64,000 nt of DNA from Tsukamurella conjunctivitidis. GTDB taxonomy: Bacteria > Actinomycetota > Actinomycetes > Mycobacteriales > Mycobacteriaceae. Position 1 is the stretch's first letter. Every line of letters starts with the position of its first letter. A model generated the notes under the pieces. The model worked only from the letters and a program-made list of their open reading frames with translations, was not told the origin of the DNA and ran no database searches. Below, one piece after another: positions 25,139 through 34,619 of this stretch. The stretch lies in assembly GCF_007858475.1 (NCBI RefSeq), contig NZ_VIGX01000001.1, positions 62,001-126,000 of the forward strand, read 5' to 3'. The translations under genes were made by a program, and so were the position numbers.

Positions 25139-26788
25139 GTGCCCACCCACGAAGTGACCAACCAGGTACCGCCATTGCTCGGCTTCAACACCGCCGAGAC
25201 CCCGATGATCGACGACGCGCTGCGGCGCGCCCACGTCGACACGGCGCAGCTGGACGCGATCCACGAGCTCGGCGCCCTCGGCGCCACCGCCGAGGCCCTC
25301 GAGTGGGGCGACCTCGCGGAGGCGCACCCGCCCGTCCTGAAGACCCACGACCGGTACGGCAACCGGGTCGACGAGGTGGTCTACGACCCCGCCTACCACC
25401 AGCTGATGAAGGTCGCCGTCGAGCACGGCCTGCACGCCGCGCCGTGGGCCGAGACCGACCCCAACGCGCACCTCGTGCGCGCCGCGAAGTTCAGCGTGTG
25501 GGGTCACGTCGACGCCGGCCACGGCTGCCCGATCTCGATGACCTATGCCGTGGTGCCCGCGCTGCGCGCCAACGCCGAGCTGGCCGCGCAGTACGAGCCG
25601 CTGCTCACCGCGAAGGAGTACGACTTCGGGCTGCGCGCACCGCTCGGCAAGCGCGGACTCATCGCCGGCATGTCGATGACCGAGAAACAGGGTGGCTCGG
25701 ACGTGCGTGCCAACACCACGCGCGCGGTTCCGCAATCCGATGGGACGTACCGGATCACGGGCCACAAGTGGTTCACCTCCGCGCCCATGTCCGACCTGTT
25801 CCTCACGCTCGCGCAGACCGAATCGGGCGTCTCCTGCTTCTTCATCCCGCGCGTGCTGCCCGACGGGACGCGCAACGTCTTCGCGCTGCAGCGCCTCAAG
25901 GACAAGCTGGGCAACCACTCCAACGCCAGCAGCGAGGTGGAGTACGACGAGACTGTCGGCTGGCTCGTGGGCGAGGAGGGGCGCGGCGTGCGCACCATCG
26001 TCGAGATGGTCAACATGACCCGCCTCGACTGCGTGCTCGGGACCGCCACCGGTATGCGCGCCGGGCTCGCCCAGGCCGCGCACCACGCCGCGCACCGGAA
26101 GGCCTTCGGGGCCGATCTCATCGACCAGCCGCTCATGCGCAACGTGCTCGCCGACCTCGCCGTCGAGGCCGAGGGCGCCACCACCGCCGGCCTGTGGCTC
26201 GCGGGCCTCACCGACCGCTCCGTCGCCGGCGACGAGGACGCCTCCGCACTGCGCCGGATCGCGTTGGCGGTCACCAAGTACCACGTGTGCAAGCGGGGCC
26301 CGATCCATGCGGCAGAGGCGCTGGAGTGCCTCGGCGGCAACGGCTACATCGAGGACTCGCGGCTACCGCGGCTGTACCGCGAAGCGCCGCTGCTGTCGGT
26401 GTGGGAGGGCTCCGGCAACGTCGCGGCGCTCGACGTGCTGCGCGCCATGGCGCGCGAGCCGCAGGCCGTCGTCGCCTTCTTCGCCGAGCTCGACGCCGCC
26501 GCCGGCGCCGATGCGGTCTACGACGAGGCGGTCGCGAAGCTCAAGGGTTCGTTCGGCGCGCTCGACCCGACGGATCAGGCGGCGATGCAGTTCGGCGCCC
26601 GCCGTCTCGTCGGCGATATGGCTGCGGCGCTGCAGGGGTCGCTCCTGGTGCGCTACGGGCACCCCGCCGTCGCGGACGCCTACACCCGGTCCCGGCTGGC
26701 CGGCGACCGCGGCGACGTCTTCGGCACTCTGCCGCAGGGCGTCGACACCGCCGCGATCCTCGACCGCGTCACGCCGAAGATCGGCTGA
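25139..26788 (+). CDS. AidB-like acyl-CoA dehydrogenase
   Basis: 549 residues, the length of AidB-type rather than classical (~390) acyl-CoA dehydrogenases. M-S-M-T-E-K-Q-G-G-S-D-V-R (FAD/substrate loop), G-H-K-W-F-T-S-A (FAD), and Y-R-E-A-P-L-L-S-V-W-E-G-S-G-N (catalytic-base region, acidic residue present) are visible. E. coli AidB protects DNA from alkylation, but related enzymes oxidise acyl-CoAs; the PaaX-like neighbour favours a metabolic role. GTG at 25139 has a GAAGGAG site. Its stop directly abuts the stop of the next minus-strand gene. Confidence 0.9.
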   Translation: MPTHEVTNQVPPLLGFNTAETPMIDDALRRAHVDTAQLDAIHELGALGATAEALEWGDLAEAHPPVLKTHDRYGNRVDEVVYDPAYHQLMKVAVEHGLHAAPWAETDPNAHLVRAAKFSVWGHVDAGHGCPISMTYAVVPALRANAELAAQYEPLLTAKEYDFGLRAPLGKRGLIAGMSMTEKQGGSDVRANTTRAVPQSDGTYRITGHKWFTSAPMSDLFLTLAQTESGVSCFFIPRVLPDGTRNVFALQRLKDKLGNHSNASSEVEYDETVGWLVGEEGRGVRTIVEMVNMTRLDCVLGTATGMRAGLAQAAHHAAHRKAFGADLIDQPLMRNVLADLAVEAEGATTAGLWLAGLTDRSVAGDEDASALRRIALAVTKYHVCKRGPIHAAEALECLGGNGYIEDSRLPRLYREAPLLSVWEGSGNVAALDVLRAMAREPQAVVAFFAELDAAAGADAVYDEAVAKLKGSFGALDPTDQAAMQFGARRLVGDMAAALQGSLLVRYGHPAVADAYTRSRLAGDRGDVFGTLPQGVDTAAILDRVTPKIG

Positions 26789-27595
26789 CTACGCGCGCAG
26801 CAGGGCGATGACCTCGGCGGGCACGATCCCGTCGAGGTCGCGCCACGGCAGCGCGAAGGGCCAGAAGTCGCCCGCCGCATGGGCGACCGGGACGTAGAAC
26901 GTGATCCCCGCCGCTGTGGGGAGCCAGTTCGCCAGCGTCGTGGCCTCGTTGAGGGAGGGGGTGGGTCCGGCCTCGGTGACCTGGCGGCGGATCAGGTCCT
27001 TGACGCCAGCGATCGCCTTCGCGGTGGGAAGCACGTCCGAGAGCAGGATCGGTTGCGCCGTGCCGGTATTGATGACGACGGTGCCGATCTGGTTGTTCGG
27101 GTGCGCCGCGCCCTGCATGAAGTAGTTCGTCAGGAGCACGCCCCCGACCGCCTTCGCGCCGATCCGGCTCACCCGCGAGCGTTCGCCGCTCGCGACTCGC
27201 CCGTCGGTGACGGTGATCGGCTTCGGGGCGGGCCCCAGCGTGCGGACGCGATCGGCGAGCGACGCCCGCATCGAAGCGGTGAACCGCTCGGCCGCCGCGG
27301 CGTTCCCGCCGGTGAGCGTCGGGACCTGCACGTCGTAGGTGACGGCACCCTCGGAACCCGTGCTACGGGCCAGACCCGGGACGTATCCGTGTGCGGCGAC
27401 GGCCGTCGGTCCCACCGGGCCGAGGTCGCGCGACGGTGCGGAGGCGGAGGTCGCGGGCGCGCCCGCCGACACCGCGACGGATCCGGCGGAGGCGTCGGAG
27501 GTCTCGAGTGCCGGCGCCGCGCGGTCACCGCACGCGACCACGGTCACCGTCGCCGCGCAGACGACGAGGCCCGCAACGAACCGCCGGCGGCGCAT
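26789..27595 (-). CDS. Lipoprotein with RsiV/DUF3298-like domain
   Basis: 268 residues. A signal peptide with a lipobox ends V-V-A-C at Cys22, after R-R-R-R at the start, so the protein should be lipid-anchored outside the membrane. A low-complexity Ala/Ser linker leads into a domain of about 200 residues with Y-D-V-Q-V-P-T-L-T-G near its start and the F-Y-V-P-V-A-H-A strand typical of DUF3298/RsiV sensors. The ATG is 2 nt after the ponA2 stop, so it is probably translated with the penicillin-binding protein and may act at the cell wall (inference). Confidence 0.8.
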   Translation of the reverse strand: MRRRRFVAGLVVCAATVTVVACGDRAAPALETSDASAGSVAVSAGAPATSASAPSRDLGPVGPTAVAAHGYVPGLARSTGSEGAVTYDVQVPTLTGGNAAAAERFTASMRASLADRVRTLGPAPKPITVTDGRVASGERSRVSRIGAKAVGGVLLTNYFMQGAAHPNNQIGTVVINTGTAQPILLSDVLPTAKAIAGVKDLIRRQVTEAGPTPSLNEATTLANWLPTAAGITFYVPVAHAAGDFWPFALPWRDLDGIVPAEVIALLRA

Positions 27596-27597
27596 CG

Positions 27598-30129
27598 TCA
27601 GTTGCCCGGGGGCTCCGGCGCCGGGGTCTCCACCGGGCCACCACCCTGCCCGCCCGCGCCGGGGATCGTGAACTGGCCGAACCCGGGGATGGTGATCGTG
27701 GTGCCGCCCGGCCCGGTCTGGACGCCCGGCGTCGACGGGTTCGACGGTGCCGGGGCGATCCCGTTGGAGAGGTTCAGCGTGATCGTCGAGCCCGGCTGGC
27801 TGAAGCCCGACGGCGACGTCGAGACGACGGTGCCGTTGGCGGCCGAGTTGTTCACCCAGGCGACGGTGGTCTTGAAGCCCGCGGCCTCGACGCGCGCCTT
27901 CGCGGCGGCCTGGTTGAGGCCGATCACGTTGGGGATCTTGCCCGGTCCGAAGCCGTCCTTGTACTTCGGGTCGACCGGCGGCAGGGAGACCGGGCCGTAG
28001 ATCGTGGACACCGGTTTGAGGCCGTTGTACCAGGCCAGGGCGGGCTCGTTGCCGCCGTACACGTTGCCCTCGCCGCACGGGCGCAGCGGGCTGGTGCAGA
28101 TCGGCCCGGGGGAGTTGCCGTCGTTGTAGACGTAGCTGGCACCCGCGTACTGGTTGGTGTACGCGAGGAAGGCCGACGAGCGGAAGGTCTCGGTGGTGCC
28201 CGTCTTGCCGGACAGCGGCAGGGTCCAGCCCGCCCGGGAGGCGGAGCCGGCGGAGGTTCCCGCGCCGCGGTCGTCGGCGCTGAGCGCGTTCGCGAGAGTG
28301 TTCGCCAGGCCCTTGTCGATGACCTGCTCGCACTTCTCCGACTTGTAGGGCACCGGCGTGGTCTCCGGCTTACCGTCGGCCCCGATGGTCTGGATGCCGT
28401 CGCTGTTGCGCTTGGGCTGCGTGATCGACTGGACCGGGTTCGCCGGGCACCACACGCCGCCGGAGGCGAGCGTCGCGGCCACGTTGGTCAGCTCCAGCGC
28501 GCTCACCGCGGTCGGGCCCAGTGTGAACGACGCCAGGTTCTGCTTCTTGAACATGTCGGCGAGGCTGTCGTTGCCGAAGCCCGAGCTCCCCGGCTGGGTG
28601 TACGAGCGGAGGCCGAGCTTGACCGCCATGTCGACGACGGGCGCCACGCCGACCTGCTCGATCAGTTTGACGAACGGAGTGTTCGGCGACGTGGCGAGCG
28701 CCTGCGTCAGCGACATCGAGTACGGATACGGGCCCGCGTTCTTCACGCAGTAGGAGTCGGACGGGCACCCGGCGTAGCCGCCGTGGCCCATTCCCTTGAC
28801 GGACACCGTCGACGGCACCGTGACGTTGGTGTCCAGCCCCATGCCCTTCTCCATCGCCGCGGCGACGGTGAAGATCTTGAAGGTCGAGCCGGCGCCGTCG
28901 CCGACCTGGGCGAAGGGTTCGGGCTGCACGGTCTGCCGCTTCGCGACGTCCAGGCCGTACACGCGGGAGGAGTTCATGGCGACGATGTCGTGCGAGTTCT
29001 CGCCCGGCTTGATCACGTTCATGACCTGCGCGACATTCGACAGCGTGGGGCTCGCGGTGCCGTTGAGTGCGCCCTGCACCGAGTCCTGCACGCGCGGGTC
29101 CAGGGTGGTGCGGATCGTGTAGCCGCCCCGCATCACGGTTTCCTTGGGGATGCCCGCCTCGGAGAGGTACTGCAGCAGGTAGTCGCAGAAGTAGCCGCGA
29201 TTGGCGACGGCGGAGATGCAGCCGCCCGGCAGGGTGTTGGGCCGGGGCAGCACACCGAGCGGGGTGTTCTTGGCCGCGCGGTACTCGTTCGCCTTGTCCG
29301 GGAAGTTCGCCACGAGGGTGTCCAGCACGACGTTGCGGCGGTCGATCACGCCCTGCGGGTTGGCGTAGGGGTTGAGCGAGGAGCTCGACTGCACCATGCC
29401 CGCGAGCATCGCGGACTCCTGTATGTTCAGCTGCGAGGCGCGTTTGCCGAAGTAGGTCTGCGCCGCCACTTCGATGCCGTAGGCGCCGTTACCGAAGGGC
29501 ACCAGGTTGAGGTAGCGCGCCAGGATCTGCTCCTTGGCGATCACCTTGGCCCGCGCGTCGTCGACCCCGTGCTCCTCCTTGGCGCGCTCGGTGAGCGTGC
29601 GCTCGAGGGTCAGCGCCATCCGCACCTCGCGGAGCTTGCGCGCCGGGGTGGTGGCGACCGCCGCGCGGCGGTCCGCATCCGACTTCGCGAGCACGAGCAG
29701 CTGGTAGTTCTTGATGTACTGCTGATCCAGCGTCGACGCGCCCTGCTGCACCTCGCCCGCGGACTGGTTCTTGAGGAAAGCGCGGAGGGTGCCCTGGTAG
29801 TCGACCCCGTCGTGCTCCATGAAGCGTTTGTCCTCGATCGAGATGATCGAGCGCACCATGTTGGGCGAGATCTGGTCGAAGGGGACCTGCACGCGGCGCT
29901 GGTCGTAGAGATAGGCCATCGGCGCCCCGGTCGCATCGGAGACCGTCGTGACCTCGGGGACCTGGCCCTCGAGCAGCTCGGAGCTGATGTTGTCGACGGT
30001 GTCCGCGGCGCGGTTGGAGATCAGCCCCAACCCGCCGACATAGGGGAACAGGACGCCGGCGACCAGCAGTCCGGCCAGCAGGACACAGCCGGCCAGCTTC
30101 GCGATCACTCCGGGTTTCGACACGGTCAC
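27598..30129 (-). CDS. ponA2: Bifunctional penicillin-binding protein with PASTA domain (PonA2-like)
   Basis: 843 residues. A short cytoplasmic tail and membrane anchor (about 9-30) precede the GT51 transglycosylase with catalytic Glu99 in S-I-E-D-K-R-F. The transpeptidase has S-T-F-K (Ser415), S-P-N (481-483) and K-T-G-T-T (642-646). One PASTA repeat (about 735-800, starting I-P-N-V-I-G-L) and a Pro/Gly-rich tail follow. This order is that of mycobacterial PonA2, which builds peptidoglycan under stress. GTG at 30129; a second GTG at 30123 is possible. It is divergent from whiB4, as in mycobacteria. Confidence 0.95.
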   Translation of the reverse strand: MTVSKPGVIAKLAGCVLLAGLLVAGVLFPYVGGLGLISNRAADTVDNISSELLEGQVPEVTTVSDATGAPMAYLYDQRRVQVPFDQISPNMVRSIISIEDKRFMEHDGVDYQGTLRAFLKNQSAGEVQQGASTLDQQYIKNYQLLVLAKSDADRRAAVATTPARKLREVRMALTLERTLTERAKEEHGVDDARAKVIAKEQILARYLNLVPFGNGAYGIEVAAQTYFGKRASQLNIQESAMLAGMVQSSSSLNPYANPQGVIDRRNVVLDTLVANFPDKANEYRAAKNTPLGVLPRPNTLPGGCISAVANRGYFCDYLLQYLSEAGIPKETVMRGGYTIRTTLDPRVQDSVQGALNGTASPTLSNVAQVMNVIKPGENSHDIVAMNSSRVYGLDVAKRQTVQPEPFAQVGDGAGSTFKIFTVAAAMEKGMGLDTNVTVPSTVSVKGMGHGGYAGCPSDSYCVKNAGPYPYSMSLTQALATSPNTPFVKLIEQVGVAPVVDMAVKLGLRSYTQPGSSGFGNDSLADMFKKQNLASFTLGPTAVSALELTNVAATLASGGVWCPANPVQSITQPKRNSDGIQTIGADGKPETTPVPYKSEKCEQVIDKGLANTLANALSADDRGAGTSAGSASRAGWTLPLSGKTGTTETFRSSAFLAYTNQYAGASYVYNDGNSPGPICTSPLRPCGEGNVYGGNEPALAWYNGLKPVSTIYGPVSLPPVDPKYKDGFGPGKIPNVIGLNQAAAKARVEAAGFKTTVAWVNNSAANGTVVSTSPSGFSQPGSTITLNLSNGIAPAPSNPSTPGVQTGPGGTTITIPGFGQFTIPGAGGQGGGPVETPAPEPPGN

Positions 30130-30240
30130 CAGGATACGTGCCGACCCGTCCTGAACCCCGGTCCCGACGCGCCGACCAGGCGATCGGTACGGGCGTACTT
30201 GATTTCTTGGACCACTGTTCGATTTCCCTCGGTCCTCGAC

Positions 30241-30269
30241 TTGTTTCCGTCGTGTGATTCAGGTAACAC
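30241..30269 (+). promoter_or_regulatory. Candidate whiB4 promoter
   Basis: TTGTTT (30241-30246) and TAACAC (30264-30269) are 17 nt apart inside an AT-richer part of the 239-nt ponA2-whiB4 gap. The predicted leader is about 93 nt. Confidence 0.5.
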
Positions 30270-30368
30270 TATTGCAGACGATGTGGCGAGCACCTCGATC
30301 GGCCCCCCGCCAACAGCAGGGAGTGGCCGTCACCGGGTCCGGGCCGCACCACGCGAAAGGGGAGTCAC

Positions 30369-30680
30369 ATGACAAGTGCACGCGTTCTGGTCGACGATGA
30401 GGATCGCCTGGTCTGGGTTTCCAAGGCCAAGTGCCGCGACGTCGACCCCGACGAGTTGTTCGTCCGCGGCGCCGCCCAGCGCAAGGTGGCGACCATCTGC
30501 CGTCACTGCCCCGTTCAGCTCGAGTGCGGCGCCGATGCGCTCGACAGCCGCGTCGAGTTCGGTGTCTGGGGTGGCATGACCGAGCGCCAGCGCCGCGCCC
30601 TCCTTCGCCAGCACCCCGAGGTCACCAGCTGGCGCGCCTTCTTCGAAGCCCAGCGCGACCGCAAGCGCGTCGCCGGCTGA
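30369..30680 (+). CDS. whiB4: WhiB-family Fe-S regulator (WhiB4-like)
   Basis: 103 residues. The four cluster-binding cysteines are Cys22, Cys44, Cys47 and Cys53 (C-x21-C-x2-C-x5-C). The G-V-W-G-G turn at 65-69 and the basic C-terminus complete the WhiB pattern. Position beside ponA2 and the ArsA-like pair identifies it with WhiB4, an oxygen- and NO-sensitive redox regulator in mycobacteria. The ATG has a GGGGAG site 5 nt upstream. Confidence 0.95.
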   Translation: MTSARVLVDDEDRLVWVSKAKCRDVDPDELFVRGAAQRKVATICRHCPVQLECGADALDSRVEFGVWGGMTERQRRALLRQHPEVTSWRAFFEAQRDRKRVAG

Positions 30681-30702
30681 TCCCCGCCTCCGGGAGGGAA
30701 GA

Positions 30703-30736
30703 GGGCCTCGTACCGTTCGACGGTACGGGGCCCTTT
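30703..30736. terminator. whiB4: Terminator after whiB4
   Basis: A 13-bp stem, GGGCCTCGTACCG (30703-30715) with CGGTACGGGGCCC (30721-30733) and one mismatch, is followed by TTT. It lies between the convergent whiB4 and ArsA-like genes. Confidence 0.85.
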
Positions 30737-30779
30737 CGTTTGTCCAGCTACCTTTTTCGCGCCGGGCTGCGCACCCCGG

Positions 30780-31880
30780 TCAGGACCCGACGATCTGCTC
30801 CGCCACGGCCTGCAGCGCCTCGAGGTTCGCCACCTCGAAGGGAAGCGAGGGCACCCCGACCACCGGAACGGTCGGGCACCGTCCGACGAAGGCCCCGAGC
30901 ACCTGCACCTCGCGCTCCGCGGTCTCCGCGCGCCACGCGTGCACCCGAAGGAGCCCCTCCGCTGTGCGGGCGGCACGGTCGGCGCCGAGGCGGCCGGCGG
31001 CCTCCCGGGCCGGGTCCGCCCCGATCGACGCGAGCCCCGGATGGGTGCGGTTGACGATGAGTCCGGCGAGCGGCATCGACTCGCCGGCGAGGCGTTCCAC
31101 GAAGTACGTCGCCTCGCGCAGCGTGTCCTCCTCCGGGGAGGCGACGACGACGAAGCGGGTGCTGGGACGCGCGAGCATCGCGTAGGTGCGGTCGGCGCGC
31201 TCCTGGAAGCCGCCGATCAGAGTGTCCATCTGGGCGACGAATCCGGATGCGTCGGAGAGCATCTGACTGCCGACGATGGTCGAGACCAGCTTCAGAGCCA
31301 GGCCCATGCCGCCCGAGACCATGCGGCCGAAGCCGCGTGTCGGGCCGGCGATGAGGCGCATCAACCGCGAGTCCAGCATGGAGCCGAAACGCTTGGGTGC
31401 GTCGAGGAAGTCGAGGGCGTTGCGCGACGGCGGCGTGTCCACCACCACGAGGTCCCAGCGGTCGTCGGCGGTGAGCTGGCCCAGCTTCTCCATCGCCATG
31501 TACTCCTGCGTACCGGAGAACGAGCTGGCCACCGTCTGATAGAAGGGGTTCGCCAGGATCTCCTGCGCACGAGCGGGATCCGCGTTCGAGGTGACCATCT
31601 CGTCGAAGGTCCGCTTCATGTCGAGCATCATCGCGTGCAGCGTTCCGTCGCCGGGAACGGAGACGGCCTGCGGCTCGTTCGTCAGGTCCGCGACGCCGAG
31701 CGCCTGCGCGAGCCGGCGCGCGGGATCGATGGTCAGCACCACGACCCGGCGCCCGTGCTCCGCCGCCCACAGCGCCATCGCCGCAGCCGTCGTGGTCTTG
31801 CCGACGCCGCCGCTGCCGCAGCACACGACGACGCGCGTGCCCGGGTCCACCAGCTGCGGCCCCAGTTCCAGATCGATCAT
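30780..31880 (-). CDS. ArsA/Get3-like ATPase, second of pair (Rv3680-like)
   Basis: 366 residues. The deviant Walker A is [11 protein letters not shown] near residue 22; V-V-D-T-P-P-S is the switch II region and I-V-N-R-T-H-P the nucleotide-base motif. Anion-pump/Get3 ATPases dimerise; two different paralogues side by side suggest a heterodimer. In mycobacteria this pair is linked to stress tolerance and is co-encoded with whiB4. The start overlaps the stop of the first ATPase (ATGA, 31877-31880). The frame continues upstream without a stop, but that part is antisense-like noise inside the partner gene. Confidence 0.92.
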   Translation of the reverse strand: MIDLELGPQLVDPGTRVVVCCGSGGVGKTTTAAAMALWAAEHGRRVVVLTIDPARRLAQALGVADLTNEPQAVSVPGDGTLHAMMLDMKRTFDEMVTSNADPARAQEILANPFYQTVASSFSGTQEYMAMEKLGQLTADDRWDLVVVDTPPSRNALDFLDAPKRFGSMLDSRLMRLIAGPTRGFGRMVSGGMGLALKLVSTIVGSQMLSDASGFVAQMDTLIGGFQERADRTYAMLARPSTRFVVVASPEEDTLREATYFVERLAGESMPLAGLIVNRTHPGLASIGADPAREAAGRLGADRAARTAEGLLRVHAWRAETAEREVQVLGAFVGRCPTVPVVGVPSLPFEVANLEALQAVAEQIVGS

Positions 31881-32917
31881 CGGACCCCGGCCTCCATCAG
31901 TGCCCCGGACAGCTCGTACACGCCGCGCAGGTCGACGCCGCCCGTGAGCAGCGGGAGCTCCAGCCGGCCGGGGGCGTCGATCGTGCTCAGGTCGTCTCGC
32001 GCCTCGTCCTGCCCGCGGACCGTGCGGGCGAACTGGATGGTCTCGGTCAGGAGGCCGGCGAAGTCCGCGTCGGACAGCGCCAGGCCGGCACCGTCGAGCG
32101 CGGCCCGCACCCCCGGACCGTCGACGGTCCCGTCGGCGGCCGCATCGAGCTCCTCGTCGGAGAGCAGCTGCGGCAGCGCGCGGTTGACGATCACGGCGCC
32201 GACCTTCAGGTCCAGCGCGCGCAGCTCCTTCGCCGCCTCCGCCGTCTCCTGGATCGGGAGCGACTCGAGAAGCGTCACCAGGTGCACGACGGTGTCGGGG
32301 GAGTGCAGCAGCCGCACCACGCGGTCGGCCTGGCCCGCGATCGGCCCGGCCTTCGCGATCTCCTTCATCGCCCGCGTGACGTCGAGGAACTTGCCGATCC
32401 GGCCCGTGGGCGGGGCGTCCACCACGATCGCGTCGTAGGCGTACCGGCCGTCCTTCGACCGGCGCTGGGTGCACTCCATGATCTTGCCGGTGATCAGGAT
32501 GTCCTTGAGGCCGGGCGCGAGCGTCGTCGCGAACTCGATCGCGCCGATCGACTTGAGCGCGCGTGCCGCCAGGCCCATGCCGTAGTTGGTCTTGAGATAG
32601 TCGAGGAAGGTCGCCTCCACGTCCATCGGGAGCGCGTGCACGGTCCCGCCGCCGTCGGTCTTCGCGATCTCCGTCTCGGTCGGGGGCAGCTCGCCCACCT
32701 CGAACGTCGGGGCGATGCCGCCGCGGCCCTCCACCTCGATGAGCAGGACCTTCTTGCCGGCGGAGGCGAGTGCCAGTGCGAGCGCCGCGGCCACCGTCGA
32801 CTTCCCCGTGCCGCCCTTGCCCGACACGAAGTGCAGCCGGCACTCCCGGAGCCCGTCGGGCCAGGCCGTCGCCGTGTCCTGCGCGACCCCGCCGGGGTCC
32901 GCCTCACTCACCACCAC
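31877..32917 (-). CDS. ArsA/Get3-like ATPase, first of pair (Rv3679-like)
   Basis: 346 residues. Walker A is [11 protein letters not shown] near residue 32, with the intradimer lysine; [10 protein letters not shown] is switch II. It lacks transmembrane segments and the arsenite-binding cysteines of ArsA, so arsenic resistance is unlikely. GTG at 32917 is the only suitable start; a nearby ATG is out of frame. It is divergent from the DUF4177-RidA-MBL operon. Confidence 0.92.
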   Translation of the reverse strand: MVVSEADPGGVAQDTATAWPDGLRECRLHFVSGKGGTGKSTVAAALALALASAGKKVLLIEVEGRGGIAPTFEVGELPPTETEIAKTDGGGTVHALPMDVEATFLDYLKTNYGMGLAARALKSIGAIEFATTLAPGLKDILITGKIMECTQRRSKDGRYAYDAIVVDAPPTGRIGKFLDVTRAMKEIAKAGPIAGQADRVVRLLHSPDTVVHLVTLLESLPIQETAEAAKELRALDLKVGAVIVNRALPQLLSDEELDAAADGTVDGPGVRAALDGAGLALSDADFAGLLTETIQFARTVRGQDEARDDLSTIDAPGRLELPLLTGGVDLRGVYELSGALMEAGVR

Positions 32918-33044
32918 GACCGGAGCATATCCATACCGCCGTACACGGCCGGGCCGTTAACGTGAACCTTCCCCGGCAATGCGACCGAGAACACGTTCTG
33001 CGCCGCCGTAGGGAACGCGCCTGTCGCGTCGCGCCCCCGGTGGA

Positions 33045-33050
33045 TAGGGT
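33045..33050 (+). promoter_or_regulatory. -10 element of a leaderless operon
   Basis: TAGGGT ends 6 nt before the ATG at 33057, so transcription should begin at the start codon itself. No ribosome site is present. The -35 is weak, as is common for such promoters in Actinobacteria. Confidence 0.55.
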
Positions 33051-33056
33051 GATGCC

Positions 33057-33221
33057 ATGAGCGACAAGATCACCTGGGAGTACGCCACCATTCCGCTGCT
33101 GACGCACGCCACCAAGCAGATCCTCGACACCTGGGGTGCCGACGGCTGGGAGCTCGTCACCGTGCTTCCCGGCCCGACCGGTGAGCAGCACGTCGCGTAC
33201 ATGAAGCGGGCCACGTCGTGA
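33057..33221 (+). CDS. DUF4177 small protein (Rv3678A-like)
   Basis: 54 residues: W-E-Y-A-T-I-P-L-L near the start, I-L-D-T-W-G-A-D-G-W-E-L-V-T-V in the middle and a basic end. This is the compact DUF4177 fold. It is leaderless and its stop overlaps the RidA GTG (GTGA, 33218-33221). The same gene sits before the RidA homologue in mycobacteria. Function unknown. Confidence 0.88.
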   Translation: MSDKITWEYATIPLLTHATKQILDTWGADGWELVTVLPGPTGEQHVAYMKRATS

Positions 33222-33682
33222 CCGCCTCCGAACGCCTCGCCGAGCTGGGCATCGTCCTGCCCGAGGTGGTGCCCCCGCTGGCCGCGTACGTCCCGGCCAC
33301 GCAGGTGGGCGACTTCGTGTACACCTCGGGCCAGTTGCCGATGCGCGACGGCGAGCTCGTGGCGCAGGGCAAGGTGAGCGAGAACCGCGAGGGCATCGTC
33401 CACCTCGAGGACGCGACCTTCGCGGCCCGGCAGTGCGCGCTGAACGCGCTCGCGGCGATCCACTCGCTCGTGGGCATCGACGCGGTCAAGCGCGTCGTCA
33501 AGGTCACCGGCTACGTGGCCTCCGCGCCCGGCTTCTCCAACCAGGCGCAGGTGCTCAACGGCGCCTCGCTCCTGCTGGGCGAGGTCTTCGGCGAGGCGGG
33601 CGTGCACGTCCGTTCCGCCGTCGGCGTCGCGGAGCTGCCGCTCGGCGCGCCCGTCGAGGTCGAGCTCACGGTCCAGGTATGA
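33218..33682 (+). CDS. RidA-family protein (Rv3678c-like)
   Basis: 154 residues of the YjgF/YER057c/UK114 fold. V-Y-T-S-G-Q-L-P and V-K-V-T-G-Y-V-A are conserved blocks. The C-terminal R-S-A-V-G-V-A-E-L-P carries the arginine that binds the substrate carboxylate in deaminating members. The long form (about 150 residues) belongs to a subgroup distinct from canonical RidA. GTG start overlaps the DUF4177 stop; ATGA links it to the MBL gene. Confidence 0.93.
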   Translation: MTASERLAELGIVLPEVVPPLAAYVPATQVGDFVYTSGQLPMRDGELVAQGKVSENREGIVHLEDATFAARQCALNALAAIHSLVGIDAVKRVVKVTGYVASAPGFSNQAQVLNGASLLLGEVFGEAGVHVRSAVGVAELPLGAPVEVELTVQV

Positions 33683-34497
33683 CGCTCGCGCATCCGGCGC
33701 CGGGGAAGCTGCGGCAGGTCACGCCCTACGCGGCGGTGCTCCTGTGCGACAACCCGTCGGTGATGACGCTCGAGGGCACCAACACCTGGATCCTGCGCGC
33801 CCCGGGCCGCGACGAGGCCGTCGTGGTGGATCCGGGCCCCAAGGGCGACAAGAAGCACCTCAAGCGCGTCGCCAAGGCCGCGGGCACCGTCGCGCTGACG
33901 TTGGTGACGCACCGGCACGCCGACCACACCGGCGGGCTCAAGCGCTGGGAGGAACTCACCCGCAGTCCCATCCGCGCGTTCTCGCCGAAGTACTGCATCA
34001 ACACCGCGACGCCGCTCACGGGCGGCGAGGTGATCGAGGTCGCCGGGCTGCGGATCGAGGTGCTGCACACACCCGGCCACACCGCCGACTCGCTGAGCTT
34101 CCTGGTCGACGGTGCCGAGGGCGAGCCCGGCGCACTGGTCTCGGGCGACACGATCCTCGGCCGCGGCACCACCGTCCTCGACGCCGAGGACGGCACGCTC
34201 GCGGACTACCTGGGCTCGCTCGAGGCGCTGTCGCCGGTCGCCGCCGGTCGCGTGCTGCTGCCGGGGCACGGTCCCGACCTGCCCGACGCGGCGCCCGTCG
34301 TCGCCGCCTACGCCGCGCACCGTCAGGACCGGCTCCAGCAGGTCCGGGACGCGCTCAACGAGCTGGGCGTCGGTGCGGCCGACGCCAAGCCGATGAAGGT
34401 GGTCAAGCACGTCTACCGCGACGTCGACAAGAAGGCCTGGCCCGCGGCCCGCATGTCGGTCAAGGTCCAGCTCAAGTATCTCGCCGAGCACGGCTGA
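33679..34497 (+). CDS. MBL-fold metallo-hydrolase (Rv3677c-like, LACTB2-type)
   Basis: 272 residues. The zinc motif T-H-R-H-A-D-H-T-G-G, H-T-P-G-H-T-A-D and V-S-G-D-T-I-L-G-R-G are in order, and L-L-P-G-H-G-P gives the last histidine. The C-terminal helical domain resembles LACTB2, a single-strand endoribonuclease. Substrate unproven. Coupled to ridA. Confidence 0.93.
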   Translation: MTLAHPAPGKLRQVTPYAAVLLCDNPSVMTLEGTNTWILRAPGRDEAVVVDPGPKGDKKHLKRVAKAAGTVALTLVTHRHADHTGGLKRWEELTRSPIRAFSPKYCINTATPLTGGEVIEVAGLRIEVLHTPGHTADSLSFLVDGAEGEPGALVSGDTILGRGTTVLDAEDGTLADYLGSLEALSPVAAGRVLLPGHGPDLPDAAPVVAAYAAHRQDRLQQVRDALNELGVGAADAKPMKVVKHVYRDVDKKAWPAARMSVKVQLKYLAEHG

Positions 34498-34510
34498 TCG
34501 GGTTGCGACT

Positions 34511-34607
34511 GGGATGGGGCGGGGAGTCGCTGCTCACTAGGCTTCGCACCCTCGGCTAGCGCCTCGGGCACTGCAGAATCGTTCGCAGCGACTCCCCGCC
34601 CCCTCCC
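34511..34607. terminator. Long bidirectional terminator between MBL gene and crp
   Basis: A perfect 18-bp inverted repeat (34516-34533 with 34585-34602) encloses 51 nt. The pairing continues outward through GGGA/TCCC after one mismatch. It fills the gap between convergent genes and should stop transcription both ways. Confidence 0.75.
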
Positions 34608-34619
34608 TCGTCTCAGAGG

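Noticed and set aside
27391-30372. A 993-codon frame antisense to ponA2
   Set aside because: Shadow of the penicillin-binding protein; no ribosome site and biased composition.
30780-32917. Arsenite efflux ATPase (ArsA)
   Set aside because: No arsB, arsR or metal-binding cysteines; the pair matches the syntenic Get3-like genes of mycobacteria.
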